NCBI GenBank assembly: GCA_035653595.1
Contig: DASRBO010000176.1
Location: 38,158-102,157 of the forward strand
DNA from: DASRBO01 sp035653595
GTDB lineage: Bacteria > Actinomycetota > Acidimicrobiia > Acidimicrobiales > JAJPHE01
DNA length: 64,000 nt
Direction of reading: 5' to 3'
In this document: piece after piece, positions 7,400 to 15,698 of the stretch
How positions within the stretch are numbered: the stretch's first letter is position 1
Layout: the number at the start of each line of letters is the position of its first letter
Position numbers and translations under genes: made by a program
Notes under the pieces: model-generated
Database searches by the model: none
Told to the model about the DNA's origin: nothing
The model's input: only the letters and a program-made list of their open reading frames with translations

Positions 7400-8203
7400 T
7401 CAGGCCTTCTTGACCGAGTAATCGGTGGGGGGTCGGGCCCCGTCGGTCTTGGCGAAGGCAACAGGCACGGGGTACTGGCCGAGCACGAAGTTCAAGATGG
7501 CAGCGTGTTGCATCTCGACGGGCTGGATGGCGGCGGCGGTCGAGATGGCCTGGTGGCTCTGGGCCACCCCGATCCCGTTCAAGTACGTGGCCGAGGCGAT
7601 GTTCTCGAGCTCCAAGGCCAGCTTGGCCAGACCTCCCACGTCTTTCACCTGGGTGAAGCCCGACTGCACCGTCGGGGTCACGGCGGGGTCGGTGACGGTC
7701 ACCTTCTGGTAGCCGGCGCCGGTGACGATGGCGTTCCAGGCATCGGCGTGGTCCTGGTGCTGAGCCTTGGCCGTGGTGGCGAACGTGACCACGGCCGGGG
7801 GGACGGCGCCGAGCTTGCCGGCCTTGGCCGCCTGGATCCCGGCGTCGTAGGCGAACACGGCCAGGTTCTCCAGGCTGGCGGCCATGGCCCCCACTTGGAC
7901 ATCGAGATTCGCCCCCGTGGACCCGGCCGTGGTCGTGGTCGACGATGCCGCCGGGGAGCCCGAGGACCCACAGGCGGCCAGCACCGCTCCGCCAACCACC
8001 AACAGGCCACCCCCGGCTAGAAAGCCCCGGCGGGAGACGGTCCCGGCCGAGGGCGCGGCCCCGTGGGTCTCGATCCACTCGGCCACCGACTCCCGCATCT
8101 GGGGCAGCGTCTCGCGGTGGCGTTCTTCCATGTCCGCCGTCAGGGACAGCAGCTCGGCCTCGGAGATGGCCATGACTTCTTTGTTGCGGCGGACGATCCT
8201 CAC
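7400..8203 (-). CDS. Tat-exported ferritin-like lipoprotein
   Basis: 267 residues from GTG 8203, whose codon overlaps the upstream stop (GTGA) and has AAGGAG in front. An unusual ~55-residue cytosolic leader precedes the twin-arginine motif SRRGFLAGGG, a hydrophobic helix and a lipobox LAAC. A Ser/Thr linker leads to a four-helix ferritin-like domain. Candidate metal ligands are the Glu of LENLAVFAY, the HQDH of helix 2, the Glu of LELENIAS and the E-x-x-H of VEMQH. HxxH replaces the common ExxH in the first half. Predicted location is the outer face of the membrane, exported by the adjacent Tat system. The role is unknown; iron, oxygen or peroxide handling are guesses. Confidence 0.8.
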   Translation of the reverse strand: MRIVRRNKEVMAISEAELLSLTADMEERHRETLPQMRESVAEWIETHGAAPSAGTVSRRGFLAGGGLLVVGGAVLAACGSSGSPAASSTTTTAGSTGANLDVQVGAMAASLENLAVFAYDAGIQAAKAGKLGAVPPAVVTFATTAKAQHQDHADAWNAIVTGAGYQKVTVTDPAVTPTVQSGFTQVKDVGGLAKLALELENIASATYLNGIGVAQSHQAISTAAAIQPVEMQHAAILNFVLGQYPVPVAFAKTDGARPPTDYSVKKA

Positions 8204-9039
8204 GCGACGGCTCCTTCAGCGGCCGGACTGGCCTGGTCGGTCTTGTAGAACGAGTCGGGGAACCCCACCGAACCGGCGGCACCAGGAAGGGCGGCGGCGT
8301 TGGGAGGAAGGGCGATCAGCTGGGGGGCGCCGCCGTTGAGCAACGCCTGGACGGCCAGCAGGATCGAGACGTGCTGGGCCTCGACGCCCATGATCGAGGC
8401 GGTCACCTTGCGGGCCTGCTGATCGGACAAGGCTCCGACGTCGGCCACATAGGTCTGGGCCGCCACCGTTTCGAGCTTGATGGCCAGCCCCACCACGTCG
8501 CCCGGTCCCTTGATGCCAGGCAGGGCAGCCTGTACCACCGCGGCGTACTTCGGATCGGGATTGTTCTGGGGCTTGCCGCCCAGGCGGGTGGCCGTCGCAT
8601 TGAAGGCCTGGAGATGCTGGCTGTGCTGATCCATGGTCATGGTTGCGAAGGCCTTGACCACCGAGTTGGCCGACGAGCCTCCGATGAAGGGCAGGGTGAG
8701 GGCGGTCTTGTAGGTCGCCACAGCCAGGGCCTCGATCGAAGCCGCCGTCTGCATCATCTGGATGTCGGTGTTCTGGTCGGCGAAGGCGGGCGAGTCGAAC
8801 AGGGCGAGGAGGGCGGCCCCGAAGCCGGCGGCGACGACGCCGCCCACTCCGACGAGGCTCTTGCGCAGCACCTCGCGCCGACCGGCAGCAAAGGCCCGGT
8901 TGGCGTCGGGGTCGGTTTGGGTGTCTCGGTGGTGCTCGACCACCTCGGCCAGCCCAGGGCGCGATTCGCGCATGGCGTCGGCGTGGGTGTCCGCCGATTC
9001 CTCCATCAGCCCCCGTAGGGAGGCATCGTCAAGGCTCAC
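8200..9039 (-). CDS. exported ferritin-like protein (Tat-type signal)
   Basis: 279 residues from GTG 9039, chosen for the AGGAG eight bases upstream; the longer open frame overlaps the preceding gene. It is a paralogue of the downstream gene in layout: a ~60-residue acidic N-terminal leader, then GRREVLRKSLVGVGG, a hydrophobic helix and SPAFADQ, a likely signal-peptidase I site rather than a lipobox. The ferritin-like domain has the same ligand pattern: Glu in IEALAVATY, HSQH, Glu in KLETVAAQTY and VEAQH. The two genes overlap by 4 bp and are probably translated together, so the products may form a complex, one soluble and one lipid-anchored. Confidence 0.78.
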   Translation of the reverse strand: MSLDDASLRGLMEESADTHADAMRESRPGLAEVVEHHRDTQTDPDANRAFAAGRREVLRKSLVGVGGVVAAGFGAALLALFDSPAFADQNTDIQMMQTAASIEALAVATYKTALTLPFIGGSSANSVVKAFATMTMDQHSQHLQAFNATATRLGGKPQNNPDPKYAAVVQAALPGIKGPGDVVGLAIKLETVAAQTYVADVGALSDQQARKVTASIMGVEAQHVSILLAVQALLNGGAPQLIALPPNAAALPGAAGSVGFPDSFYKTDQASPAAEGAVA

Positions 9040-9067
9040 GTGGCGTATCTCCTGATCGTTTGCGGGT

Positions 9068-9523
9068 TCATGTGACGTCCTTCGCCACGGGAGCAAATCT
9101 GGATGAAGATCTGTCCGGCTGCTGCCGCACCGGCGCCGCCGCCCTGATGGCTCCGACCCCGAAAAGCAGCGCTCCGCCAACCTCGGCCACCCCGCCGATG
9201 ACGGCGGGAATGGCCTGGCCCGTCTCGGTGAATCCGAAGAGGCCGACGGTGGCTGACAGGACATAGCCCCCGAACACGGAAAGGAGGAAGCCTCCGGCCG
9301 CCGCGACCAGGAAGCCTCCGCCGTAGGAGAGGACGAGAAGTCCCAGCACCGTGGCGGCGATCACGGTGGCGACGAACGACGGCCCGATTGTCGGGATCTG
9401 GCGATAACCGGCGTGCACGTAAAGCCAGGCATGGACCACTGCCGTGGTTCCCAGTGCCGCAGTGCCCACCAGTCGGAAGGCCGGGCTGAGACGGCTGGCA
9501 CCCAGGCGGGCGAACGGCCTCAT
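9068..9523 (-). CDS. small four-helix membrane protein, function unknown
   Basis: 151 residues with about four hydrophobic segments (FRLVGTAALGTTAVVHAWLY, SFVATVIAATVLGLLVLSY, GGFLVAAAGGFLLSVFGGY, AIPAVIGGVAEVGGALLFG) and a short charged cytosolic tail. Length and four-helix layout resemble DoxX-like or small actinobacterial membrane proteins, but no diagnostic motif is seen. The start overlaps the end of the cupredoxin gene (ATGA 9520-9523). It ends 28 bp before the first ferritin-like gene. It may anchor or serve the redox proteins around it, judged only from the gene order. Confidence 0.65.
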   Translation of the reverse strand: MRPFARLGASRLSPAFRLVGTAALGTTAVVHAWLYVHAGYRQIPTIGPSFVATVIAATVLGLLVLSYGGGFLVAAAGGFLLSVFGGYVLSATVGLFGFTETGQAIPAVIGGVAEVGGALLFGVGAIRAAAPVRQQPDRSSSRFAPVAKDVT

Positions 9524-9894
9524 CTCTTGACCGTGAGGGCGCCATGCATGAACTGGTGGATGGCGCAGTGGTACGAGAAGGCCCCTGACGAGGGGACCTG
9601 GAAGGTCACCGTCTGTCCCGCCTTGATGTTGCCGGTGCCGAACCGACCGTCATCGGCGGTCACGGTGTGGGTCGAATCGTCCTGGTTGTGCACCGTCACC
9701 GTTGCCCCCGCCGCCACGGTGAGGCTCGCCGGCACGAAGGCGAAGTTCTTGATCACGATGGTGTCGGTGCCGCCTCCGGACGATGCCGGCGCGTTCGCCG
9801 AGGCCGACGAAGCCCCGCAGGCGGAGGCGCCGAGCACCGTGCCCAGCCCGGCGGCGCCAACGGCCAAGGACCGAAGAAGCTTGTGCTTGCTCAC
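9520..9894 (-). CDS. cupredoxin (plastocyanin/azurin-like) lipoprotein
   Basis: 124 residues from GTG 9894. The signal peptide ends in a lipobox (LGASAC), so it is a membrane-anchored lipoprotein outside the cytoplasm. The cupredoxin fold keeps a full type-1 copper site: His in DSTHTV, then Cys, His and Met in YHCAIHQFMHG. It probably transfers single electrons or binds copper. It sits between the anti-sigma gene (64 bp) and the membrane-protein gene (4-bp overlap), making it the first structural gene of the sigma-controlled run. It contrasts with the ligand-poor cupredoxin-like protein at 30461-30988. Confidence 0.88.
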   Translation of the reverse strand: MSKHKLLRSLAVGAAGLGTVLGASACGASSASANAPASSGGGTDTIVIKNFAFVPASLTVAAGATVTVHNQDDSTHTVTADDGRFGTGNIKAGQTVTFQVPSSGAFSYHCAIHQFMHGALTVKR

Positions 9895-9958
9895 ACAGGG
9901 GTCTTCGCCGCCGGCGCCTCGTCTGGATGAAGGTCCGGGCCGGGACTGGCGCCGGGGC

Positions 9959-10702
9959 CTAGATGGGGGCCGAGGCGACCGGAGCCCCAGTTGGCTGCGG
10001 ACTGCCTCCCGCCGGCTCGTCGGTGATGGCCAGCACGGACGCCCCCGGGGCCACCCGGAAGGACGAGACACCAGGCTCGGCCCCCAGCACTCCGGCGGAG
10101 ACGGGATGGCCGTCCACTATCGACCACAGCTGGTAGGTCCGCGACCCGGGTAGGTCAGAAAGGCCCTCGGAGGCGAGGTAGGCCTGACCCCCGGGCAACA
10201 CGGCAGCAGCCGCCATCACCGTCCCGTTCCACGAGGTGAGCGCCACTCGGCGCGCCCGGGGATCCAGGGCGGCAGCCGTCGCCTGCTCCAACGCACGACT
10301 CGAGGCCAGGGCCGAGCGCAGCTGGCCGACCTGATGGTCGGTGTGCACGTAACCCACCCCGAGCAGCCCGACGGCGGCAGCCGCCACACCGGCCACGCCT
10401 ACAGACCAACGGCGCCACCGGCGATGCTCCGCCGGCGGGGTTGCGCCTCCCACCACCATCCGAAGGGCTGGCGGAGAGGTGCCGGCCTCGATCCCCTCGG
10501 CGATGCGCTCCCACACCCCGGCGGGGGCGTCCTCCCCGGCATAGGCGAGGAAACCAGCGGTATCGCGGTGATCGGCCAGCTCGGCCCGGCAGCGGGGACA
10601 ACCCCGGAGGTGGTCCTCCACCAGGACGGCCTCGTCGGCATCGACGGCATCGAGCGCGTAGGCGGCCACCAGGGCGGCCATCTCCTCGTGGTCCACGCTC
10701 AT
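9959..10702 (-). CDS. anti-sigma factor (zinc-finger, RskA-like)
   Basis: 247 residues from ATG 10702, overlapping the sigma-factor stop (ATGA). The N-terminal ~75 residues form the anti-sigma domain with the HxxxCxxC zinc motif (HLRGCPRC). One membrane helix follows near residue 100-120 (WSVGVAGVAAAAVGLLGVGYV). The extracytoplasmic part resembles the RskA C-terminal domain, with YLASEGLSDLPGSRTYQLWSI and a beta-rich end. It would hold the ECF sigma factor at the membrane until an envelope signal triggers release. Longer open frames upstream belong to other frames. Confidence 0.92.
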   Translation of the reverse strand: MSVDHEEMAALVAAYALDAVDADEAVLVEDHLRGCPRCRAELADHRDTAGFLAYAGEDAPAGVWERIAEGIEAGTSPPALRMVVGGATPPAEHRRWRRWSVGVAGVAAAAVGLLGVGYVHTDHQVGQLRSALASSRALEQATAAALDPRARRVALTSWNGTVMAAAAVLPGGQAYLASEGLSDLPGSRTYQLWSIVDGHPVSAGVLGAEPGVSSFRVAPGASVLAITDEPAGGSPQPTGAPVASAPI

Positions 10703-11280
10703 TGCTCCATCGCCCCCACGTCTACCAGGGCCGTTCGCAGGCGGCGCAGGCCGTAGCGGATCCGGCTCTTGATCGTGCCCTCGGCCTCTCCCAGCAGGGC
10801 CGCGACCTCGCGGTAGGTATGGCCCCCGAAGTAGGCCATCTCGATGGCCTGGCGCTCTCCCTCGGCCAGGGTGCCGAGGGCTGTCCTCACCCGCTCCCCC
10901 ACCGCCAGGTCCCACACCTCGCGCTCGAGGTCGTAAGGAGACTGGGCCAGGCCGGCCAGGCGGGCCTCCCTGTCCCGGCGCCGGCCCTCGGAGCGGAGCA
11001 GGTCCACCGAGCGCCGGTGGACGATGGTCAGGAGGTAAGAGCGCAGCGAGCCCCGTTCCGAGTCGAAGCGGTCGGGGTGCTCCCACAGGACGGTGAAGGC
11101 CGTCTGGGTCACGTCCTCGGCTCGGCCACGGTCCCCCAGCACTCGGACAGCCAGAGAGAAGACCGCACCACCGTGGCGGCGGTAGGCCTCGGCCAGGGCT
11201 TCGGGGCGCCACCGCCCGATCGCCACAACGAGGGCGGCGTCTCCCAGGCTCTGGACTTCGGTGCTCTCCTCCTCCATCAC
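10699..11280 (-). CDS. ECF RNA polymerase sigma factor (SigK/SigL type)
   Basis: 193 residues. GTG 11280 is immediately followed by ATG 11277; either may start. Region 2 contains AEAYRRHGGAVFSLAVRVLGD and the -10-recognition helix DVTQTAFTVLWEHPDRFD. Region 4 has the helix-turn-helix RQAIEMAYFGGHTYREVAALLGEAEGTIKSRI (split here for description), with a C-terminal arginine-rich helix. The size and lack of region 1/3 define an ECF-type factor. It pairs with the overlapping anti-sigma gene. Likely targets are its own operon and the co-directional cupredoxin/ferritin/tat genes, but I could not identify a matching promoter with confidence. Confidence 0.93.
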   Translation of the reverse strand: MMEEESTEVQSLGDAALVVAIGRWRPEALAEAYRRHGGAVFSLAVRVLGDRGRAEDVTQTAFTVLWEHPDRFDSERGSLRSYLLTIVHRRSVDLLRSEGRRRDREARLAGLAQSPYDLEREVWDLAVGERVRTALGTLAEGERQAIEMAYFGGHTYREVAALLGEAEGTIKSRIRYGLRRLRTALVDVGAMEQ

Positions 11281-11473
11281 CGGCTATTCGACACGAGGCC
11301 GGAGTTGGATGACGAATTTCGACTGCTCGGGTGCCCTGCCTCTGACTCTTCCACGATGCGCCCACGCGCAGCGTGGGTCGCCGCCGCTCAGGTGCACGCG
11401 GCCCAGTGCGGACCCGACCCGGGCCGACGGGCTCTCGGCTCCTGACGCCGGAAGAGCGAACCGGCGGCGTGGG
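11281..11473 (-). promoter_or_regulatory. intergenic region upstream of the sigma-factor gene
   Basis: 193 bp between the sigma-factor start and the end of the ABC permease gene, both on the minus strand. It should hold the promoter for the sigma/anti-sigma run. It includes a locally AT-richer patch around 11308-11330 (GATGACGAATTTCGAC on the plus strand), but I see no convincing -35/-10 pair or repeat. Confidence 0.3.
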
Positions 11474-14089
11474 CTACTCGATCGGCTGGTGCGCGATGGC
11501 CCGCGGCTCCCGCCCCGCCAGGAGCCAGCCGATGGCGGTAGCCACCAACGGCATACCGATGAGGATGGCCAAGAGATTCGCCACCGGTACGTTGGCGAGG
11601 GCGGCGATGCCCCCGTTGAGGGAGTTGCCCCGCAGCCAGCCGATCACCCCGATGTAGCCGGTGAGTGTGCCGAGGACCGCCCCGGACAGCGCAAGGCCGC
11701 CGGCGGTGGCCGCCGTGAGTGTCCGCCGGGTGCTGCTGCTCGCCCCCGTGGCGGTGAGGGCGCGCAGGTCGGTGGCGGTCTCACTACGGATGAGGCCGAC
11801 GCTCATGGCCAGGATGGCCAAGGCGAGACCGATGCCGAAGAGGGTCGCCAGGTTGATCACCTGGTCCGAGGAAGGCTCGTCGTTCTTGGTCTCGACGACC
11901 AATCCGGCCGACACCGCGACGCGTCGGGCGTCGCCGATCTGCGTGCTGGTCAGGGGCTTGGGTGTCTCGATGAGCCAGCCGGAGGTCTCCATGGGAAGGC
12001 CCAGTCGTTCCACTGCGTGTTCGGTGATGACTGTGTTGGGCGCCGACGTACCGGAGGGCAGGGCCGGCACTTCCTGGATGACCGGGTTGGTCAGGCATTG
12101 GCCGGGGGGACAGGGAAAGTCCGATTGGCTGGCACCGGCGGACGGTCCCGGCCCCCGCTGGTACAACGACGCGGTCGGGTTGTAGAGCAGCTGCATGTTG
12201 GAGAGCCCGGAGATCCCCGGCCGGTGGGTGAGGACGTCGGCGTCAGGGTTGATCTGGGCGGCATGAACCCCGAAGGCATGCAGCAGGGCCGGCGTGGCGA
12301 TGAACATCGGTCCGTTCCAGTTGCGCCCGGCGGCGGCGTGGCGCAACTGCGCGCTGGTCGTGTCCAGTTCGACGATCTGGCGGGCTCCGAGGAGTGCGGC
12401 CAGGTTGTGCGCGGCGTTGTCCATCGCCTGCAGCTGCGGGGCGGTCGGTATTGAGGGGCTGGGACCGTCGCCCTTGGCTGCGACCATGTCCGGCGGTATG
12501 TAGTCAGGGCCGTTGGTGGTGTAGAGCGCCAGCTGGTTCGGCTCCAGGTTGGGACCGACGTAGTCGAGGGCGTTGGCGTAGCGGGCGGCGGCCACGATGG
12601 CGACGATGACGGCGATCAGCACCCCGAGGCTGATTGCCGCCAGGGCCGAGCCGGACCGGGCCCGGTAGCGGTCCAGGTCACGCAGGGCAAGCCGGATGGC
12701 GACCGGCGCCCGGCGCCCCAGCAGGGCCAGCACCGACAGGCAGAAGGGGGACAGCAGGATGATGGCTGGGACGAGCGCCACTAGGCCAAGGACCATCACC
12801 CTCATGGCCCCGCCTGTCCTTCCCCACTGCGCCTGACTTCCCGAGTAGCCCAGCAGCAGAAACGCGACCGCCAGGAAGGCGAGGCCGGGGAGTGCGGACC
12901 GTCGGAGCTGCCGGGGTGGCGTCGGCCGGCCCGACAGGGCGGCCACGATCGGGGTCCGGCTGATCGATCGGGCCGGGCGGGTCGCCGCCACGTAGGTGGC
13001 CACCAGGGCTAGCGCCACCGCCAGGACGATCACCCGCCACGGCAGCGCCCACACCCCGATCACATGGCCGACGCTGGACTCGAGGCGGGGCCGGTAGGCG
13101 AGCCAGGCGGCCACCGCCAACCCGATGCCAGCGACCGCTCCGACGCCGCCGACGACAATGCCGTTGGCCTTGACGACTAAGCCGACGTTGCGGGGGGTGG
13201 CTCCCTGGGCGGCGAGCATGCCGAGCGAACGGAGCCGGCGATGCGCCAGGACGGTGAAGCCTCCGACCGCCACCAGCGCTATCAGCAGCATTCCGAGGGT
13301 CAGGCCGGCCAGCGAGATGGTCTCCGGGCTGAAGCCGTTGACGGTTGCCTCGTCACGGATCTGCACGTCGATTGCCTGCCCGGATGACGACGTGATCTGG
13401 CTGGTCGGACCGGTCGGGCCCGATCTCCTGGTCGCCGCCAGCCCAGGAGCGTCGAAGAGGACTCTGGTCTGGCTGGGCGCGGTCACCTGACCGAGGGCCA
13501 CCAGGGCGAAGTTGGCCGACAGCTCCTGGGGGTTCTCGACCACCCCTACCACCCTCCGGTTTGCCCCGGGCAGGGCCATGGTCGACCCGATGCGGATCCG
13601 GAGGGTCGCGGCCAACCCGGCCGTGACGGCCACCTCGTTCGCACCGGCCGGATAGCGGCCGGCGACCAGTGACAACAACGGGCCCCCGAAGCGGCCATGG
13701 GGATCCTGGGCCCGGAGCAGGAAGGTGTTGACGGAGCCGGGCACGCTGAGGGTCTGGTCCTCGATAACGTCGACCGGCCCATAACGCTGCTCGAGCGATG
13801 CGATCTGGGCGGCCAGCCTCGAGCCTGAGCCCGAGGGCGTCGCGAGGTCTTGGGCCGTGCCAAAGGTGGCCGCCAGCGGCACCGGCGTGTTGATCGACAC
13901 CCCCGCCCCAATGACGGTGGCGGCCACCGCCACCACGACCAGCCCAAGCACCAGCAGCTGTTGACGCCACTCGCGACGGAACAGCCTCCAGGCCCAGCGC
14001 ACTACGGCCCGGCGGGCGGCGGAGCCACCGTCGGACCTGCTGTCGCGCGTGGACGCGGTATCCGTCGGCGGGGTGAGGGTCCCGCTCAC
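11474..14089 (-). CDS. FtsX/MacB-type ABC transporter permease
   Basis: 871 residues. A basic N-terminus and first membrane helix (LLVLGLVVVAVAATVIGAG) are followed by a ~200-residue extracytoplasmic MacB_PCD-like domain, a three-helix FtsX block (SLAGLTLGMLLIALVAVGGF; HRRLRSLGMLAAQGATPRNVG), a middle helix pair, another FtsX-like region (LDRYRARSGSALAAISLGVLIAVIV), a second large external domain and a final three-helix FtsX block. Such permeases work with a LolD/MacB-type ATPase to move lipids or peptides, or to transmit force in the envelope. The start overlaps the ATPase gene by 4 bp. Substrate unknown. Confidence 0.9.
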   Translation of the reverse strand: MSGTLTPPTDTASTRDSRSDGGSAARRAVVRWAWRLFRREWRQQLLVLGLVVVAVAATVIGAGVSINTPVPLAATFGTAQDLATPSGSGSRLAAQIASLEQRYGPVDVIEDQTLSVPGSVNTFLLRAQDPHGRFGGPLLSLVAGRYPAGANEVAVTAGLAATLRIRIGSTMALPGANRRVVGVVENPQELSANFALVALGQVTAPSQTRVLFDAPGLAATRRSGPTGPTSQITSSSGQAIDVQIRDEATVNGFSPETISLAGLTLGMLLIALVAVGGFTVLAHRRLRSLGMLAAQGATPRNVGLVVKANGIVVGGVGAVAGIGLAVAAWLAYRPRLESSVGHVIGVWALPWRVIVLAVALALVATYVAATRPARSISRTPIVAALSGRPTPPRQLRRSALPGLAFLAVAFLLLGYSGSQAQWGRTGGAMRVMVLGLVALVPAIILLSPFCLSVLALLGRRAPVAIRLALRDLDRYRARSGSALAAISLGVLIAVIVAIVAAARYANALDYVGPNLEPNQLALYTTNGPDYIPPDMVAAKGDGPSPSIPTAPQLQAMDNAAHNLAALLGARQIVELDTTSAQLRHAAAGRNWNGPMFIATPALLHAFGVHAAQINPDADVLTHRPGISGLSNMQLLYNPTASLYQRGPGPSAGASQSDFPCPPGQCLTNPVIQEVPALPSGTSAPNTVITEHAVERLGLPMETSGWLIETPKPLTSTQIGDARRVAVSAGLVVETKNDEPSSDQVINLATLFGIGLALAILAMSVGLIRSETATDLRALTATGASSSTRRTLTAATAGGLALSGAVLGTLTGYIGVIGWLRGNSLNGGIAALANVPVANLLAILIGMPLVATAIGWLLAGREPRAIAHQPIE

Positions 14090-14808
14090 TGTTGGGGCGA
14101 GGACTGGAGGAGCGACTCGGGGCTCGGGGGTGGCGCGGTCTGGTCAACCACCCGGCCGTCGCGCAAGAACACCACCCGCTCGGCCCAGGCAGCCAGCTGG
14201 GCGTCGTGGGTGACGACCACCGCCGCCACGCCCCGTCGGCAGGCGGCCAGGATCAGTCGCATCACCGCCTCGCCGTGAACCGAGTCCAACGCCCCGGACG
14301 GCTCGTCGGCTAGGACGAGGTGGCGCTCGCCCACCACCGCACGGGCGATGGCAACGCGCTGACGCTCCCCCCCGGACAGCTCGTCGGGGAAGTGGGCCGC
14401 ACGATCGGCCAGGCCGAGCTCCCCGAGCACGTCCATCGCGATCGTCCCTGCCTTGCGCGAGCCGATGCCGTCGAGCTCGAGCGGCAACGAGACGTTCTCG
14501 GCGGCGGTCAGCCCCGGCAGGAGGTTGAAGTCCTGGAAGACGTAGCCGATACTCCGGCGGCGCAGCCGGGCCTTGTCGTTCCCGCTCATGTTCGAGAGCG
14601 ATATCCCGTCAATGAGCACCTCTCCCTCGGTGGGGACCTCGAGGCTGCCGGCGATCGTCAGCAGCGTCGATTTACCGGATCCGCTCGGTCCCATGACGGC
14701 GACCAGCGCTCCCCGCTCGACCGAAAGGCTCACGTTGTCGATGGCGCGCACCTGGCTCGGTCCGTCGCCGTAGACCTTGGTCACGTTCCGCAGCTGCAGG
14801 AGACTCAT
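14086..14808 (-). CDS. ABC transporter ATP-binding protein (LolD/MacB type)
   Basis: 240 residues. Walker A GPSGSGKST (about residue 38), signature LSGGERQRVAIARA, Walker B HLVLADEPSGALD, and the switch His in VVVTHDAQLA. The family-typical DFNLLPGLTAAENVSLPLEL follows the Q-loop. It energises the adjacent FtsX-type permease at the cytoplasmic face. Overlaps of 4 bp on both sides (padR upstream, permease downstream) define a three-gene operon. Confidence 0.96.
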   Translation of the reverse strand: MSLLQLRNVTKVYGDGPSQVRAIDNVSLSVERGALVAVMGPSGSGKSTLLTIAGSLEVPTEGEVLIDGISLSNMSGNDKARLRRRSIGYVFQDFNLLPGLTAAENVSLPLELDGIGSRKAGTIAMDVLGELGLADRAAHFPDELSGGERQRVAIARAVVGERHLVLADEPSGALDSVHGEAVMRLILAACRRGVAAVVVTHDAQLAAWAERVVFLRDGRVVDQTAPPPSPESLLQSSPQQ

Positions 14809-15383
14809 CGCCGCACCGCCACTCGCCGCCGCAGGCGGGGAAGGTTGGGATCCGAAGAGGGCGTGTCGACCGAAGCTCGCTTGAGGCGGCCGTCGGCCGT
14901 ATCGAGCCAGCGGATCACCGAGTCGAGGCGACCGAGCTCAGCGTCGACGACCAGGGCCAGAGCCAGGTCGAACTCGGCCTCGTCCTCCTTGAGCTGGGTC
15001 CACTGTTGCATCAGCTCGACGAGGTAGCGCCGGTGCAATTGGATGACCTCGTGCACATCCACGCCGGGCACGGCCAGGGCCACCAGAATCTTGATCACCA
15101 GCTCGTCGCGCGGGGGCGGGGTCAGATCCGGGGGGGTGCGCAGCCAGCTGGTTAGCTCCTCGGCGCCCGCCGCGGTGATGCGGAACGCCTTCTGGGGACC
15201 TTCAGCTGCCTCGTCGTCCGATTCGACCAAGCCGTCCCGCTCCAGCCGCTGGAGGGTGGTGTACACCTGGCCCACATTCAACGGCCACACGTCGGCGGTC
15301 CTCGCTTCGAACTCCTGGCGAAGCTGATGGCCGTACTTGGGGCCCTCGCTCAGTAAGCCGAGCAGGGCATGACGGACGCTCAT
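14805..15383 (-). CDS. PadR family transcriptional regulator
   Basis: 192 residues. The N-terminal winged helix begins SVRHALLGLLSEGPKYGHQLRQEFEA and includes VYTTLQRLERDGLVES, both standard PadR signatures. A C-terminal helical dimerisation region (PadR_C-like) follows. It is the first gene of the operon with the ABC ATPase and permease, the usual arrangement for PadR repressors of efflux or envelope transporters. A 15-bp perfect palindrome lies 17 bp upstream of its start codon, strongly suggesting autoregulation. Confidence 0.93.
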   Translation of the reverse strand: MSVRHALLGLLSEGPKYGHQLRQEFEARTADVWPLNVGQVYTTLQRLERDGLVESDDEAAEGPQKAFRITAAGAEELTSWLRTPPDLTPPPRDELVIKILVALAVPGVDVHEVIQLHRRYLVELMQQWTQLKEDEAEFDLALALVVDAELGRLDSVIRWLDTADGRLKRASVDTPSSDPNLPRLRRRVAVRR

Positions 15384-15399
15384 ACCTCTAGCACCGTGA

Positions 15400-15414
15400 G
15401 CATACCCAGTATGC
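15400..15414. promoter_or_regulatory. candidate PadR operator palindrome
   Basis: GCATACCCAGTATGC has perfect 6-bp arms and a 3-bp centre, 17 bp upstream of the padR start codon. Read on the minus strand it overlaps hexamers resembling a -10 (CATACT, TATGCT). A repressor bound here would block the padR-ABC promoter. Symmetry, position and family habit support the call; binding is inferred. Confidence 0.65.
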
Positions 15415-15698
15415 TAACGATTTTCTCGGGGTCCGTCAATGACGGTTACCGCCCCACCGGCTGCCCCAGACGCGGGTGCTCGGGCCCCACACGTGGCGAG
15501 AGCGCCCTGGATGGCGATGGCTTGGCCTGCTCGAATCAGTCTGGACCGGACCGAGGGGAGAGAGGACCTGAGGCCCGGTTCTGAGCGACTTCCGCTTTCG
15601 TCACCCGGCTCGCCCGCGGTCGCTCAGTTCCGTGATCATCGAACCAGGGCGGCCCGGATCCAGGTAGGGCCGAGGGTCCTGCCCCGTCAGCGCGGCGG
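15415..15698. other. intergenic region with no recognised element
   Basis: 284 bp between the padR promoter and the 3' end of the hydrolase gene at 15699. Short open frames here show no family resemblance. I see no repeat, RNA gene or strong hairpin beyond the PadR palindrome. Confidence 0.4.
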
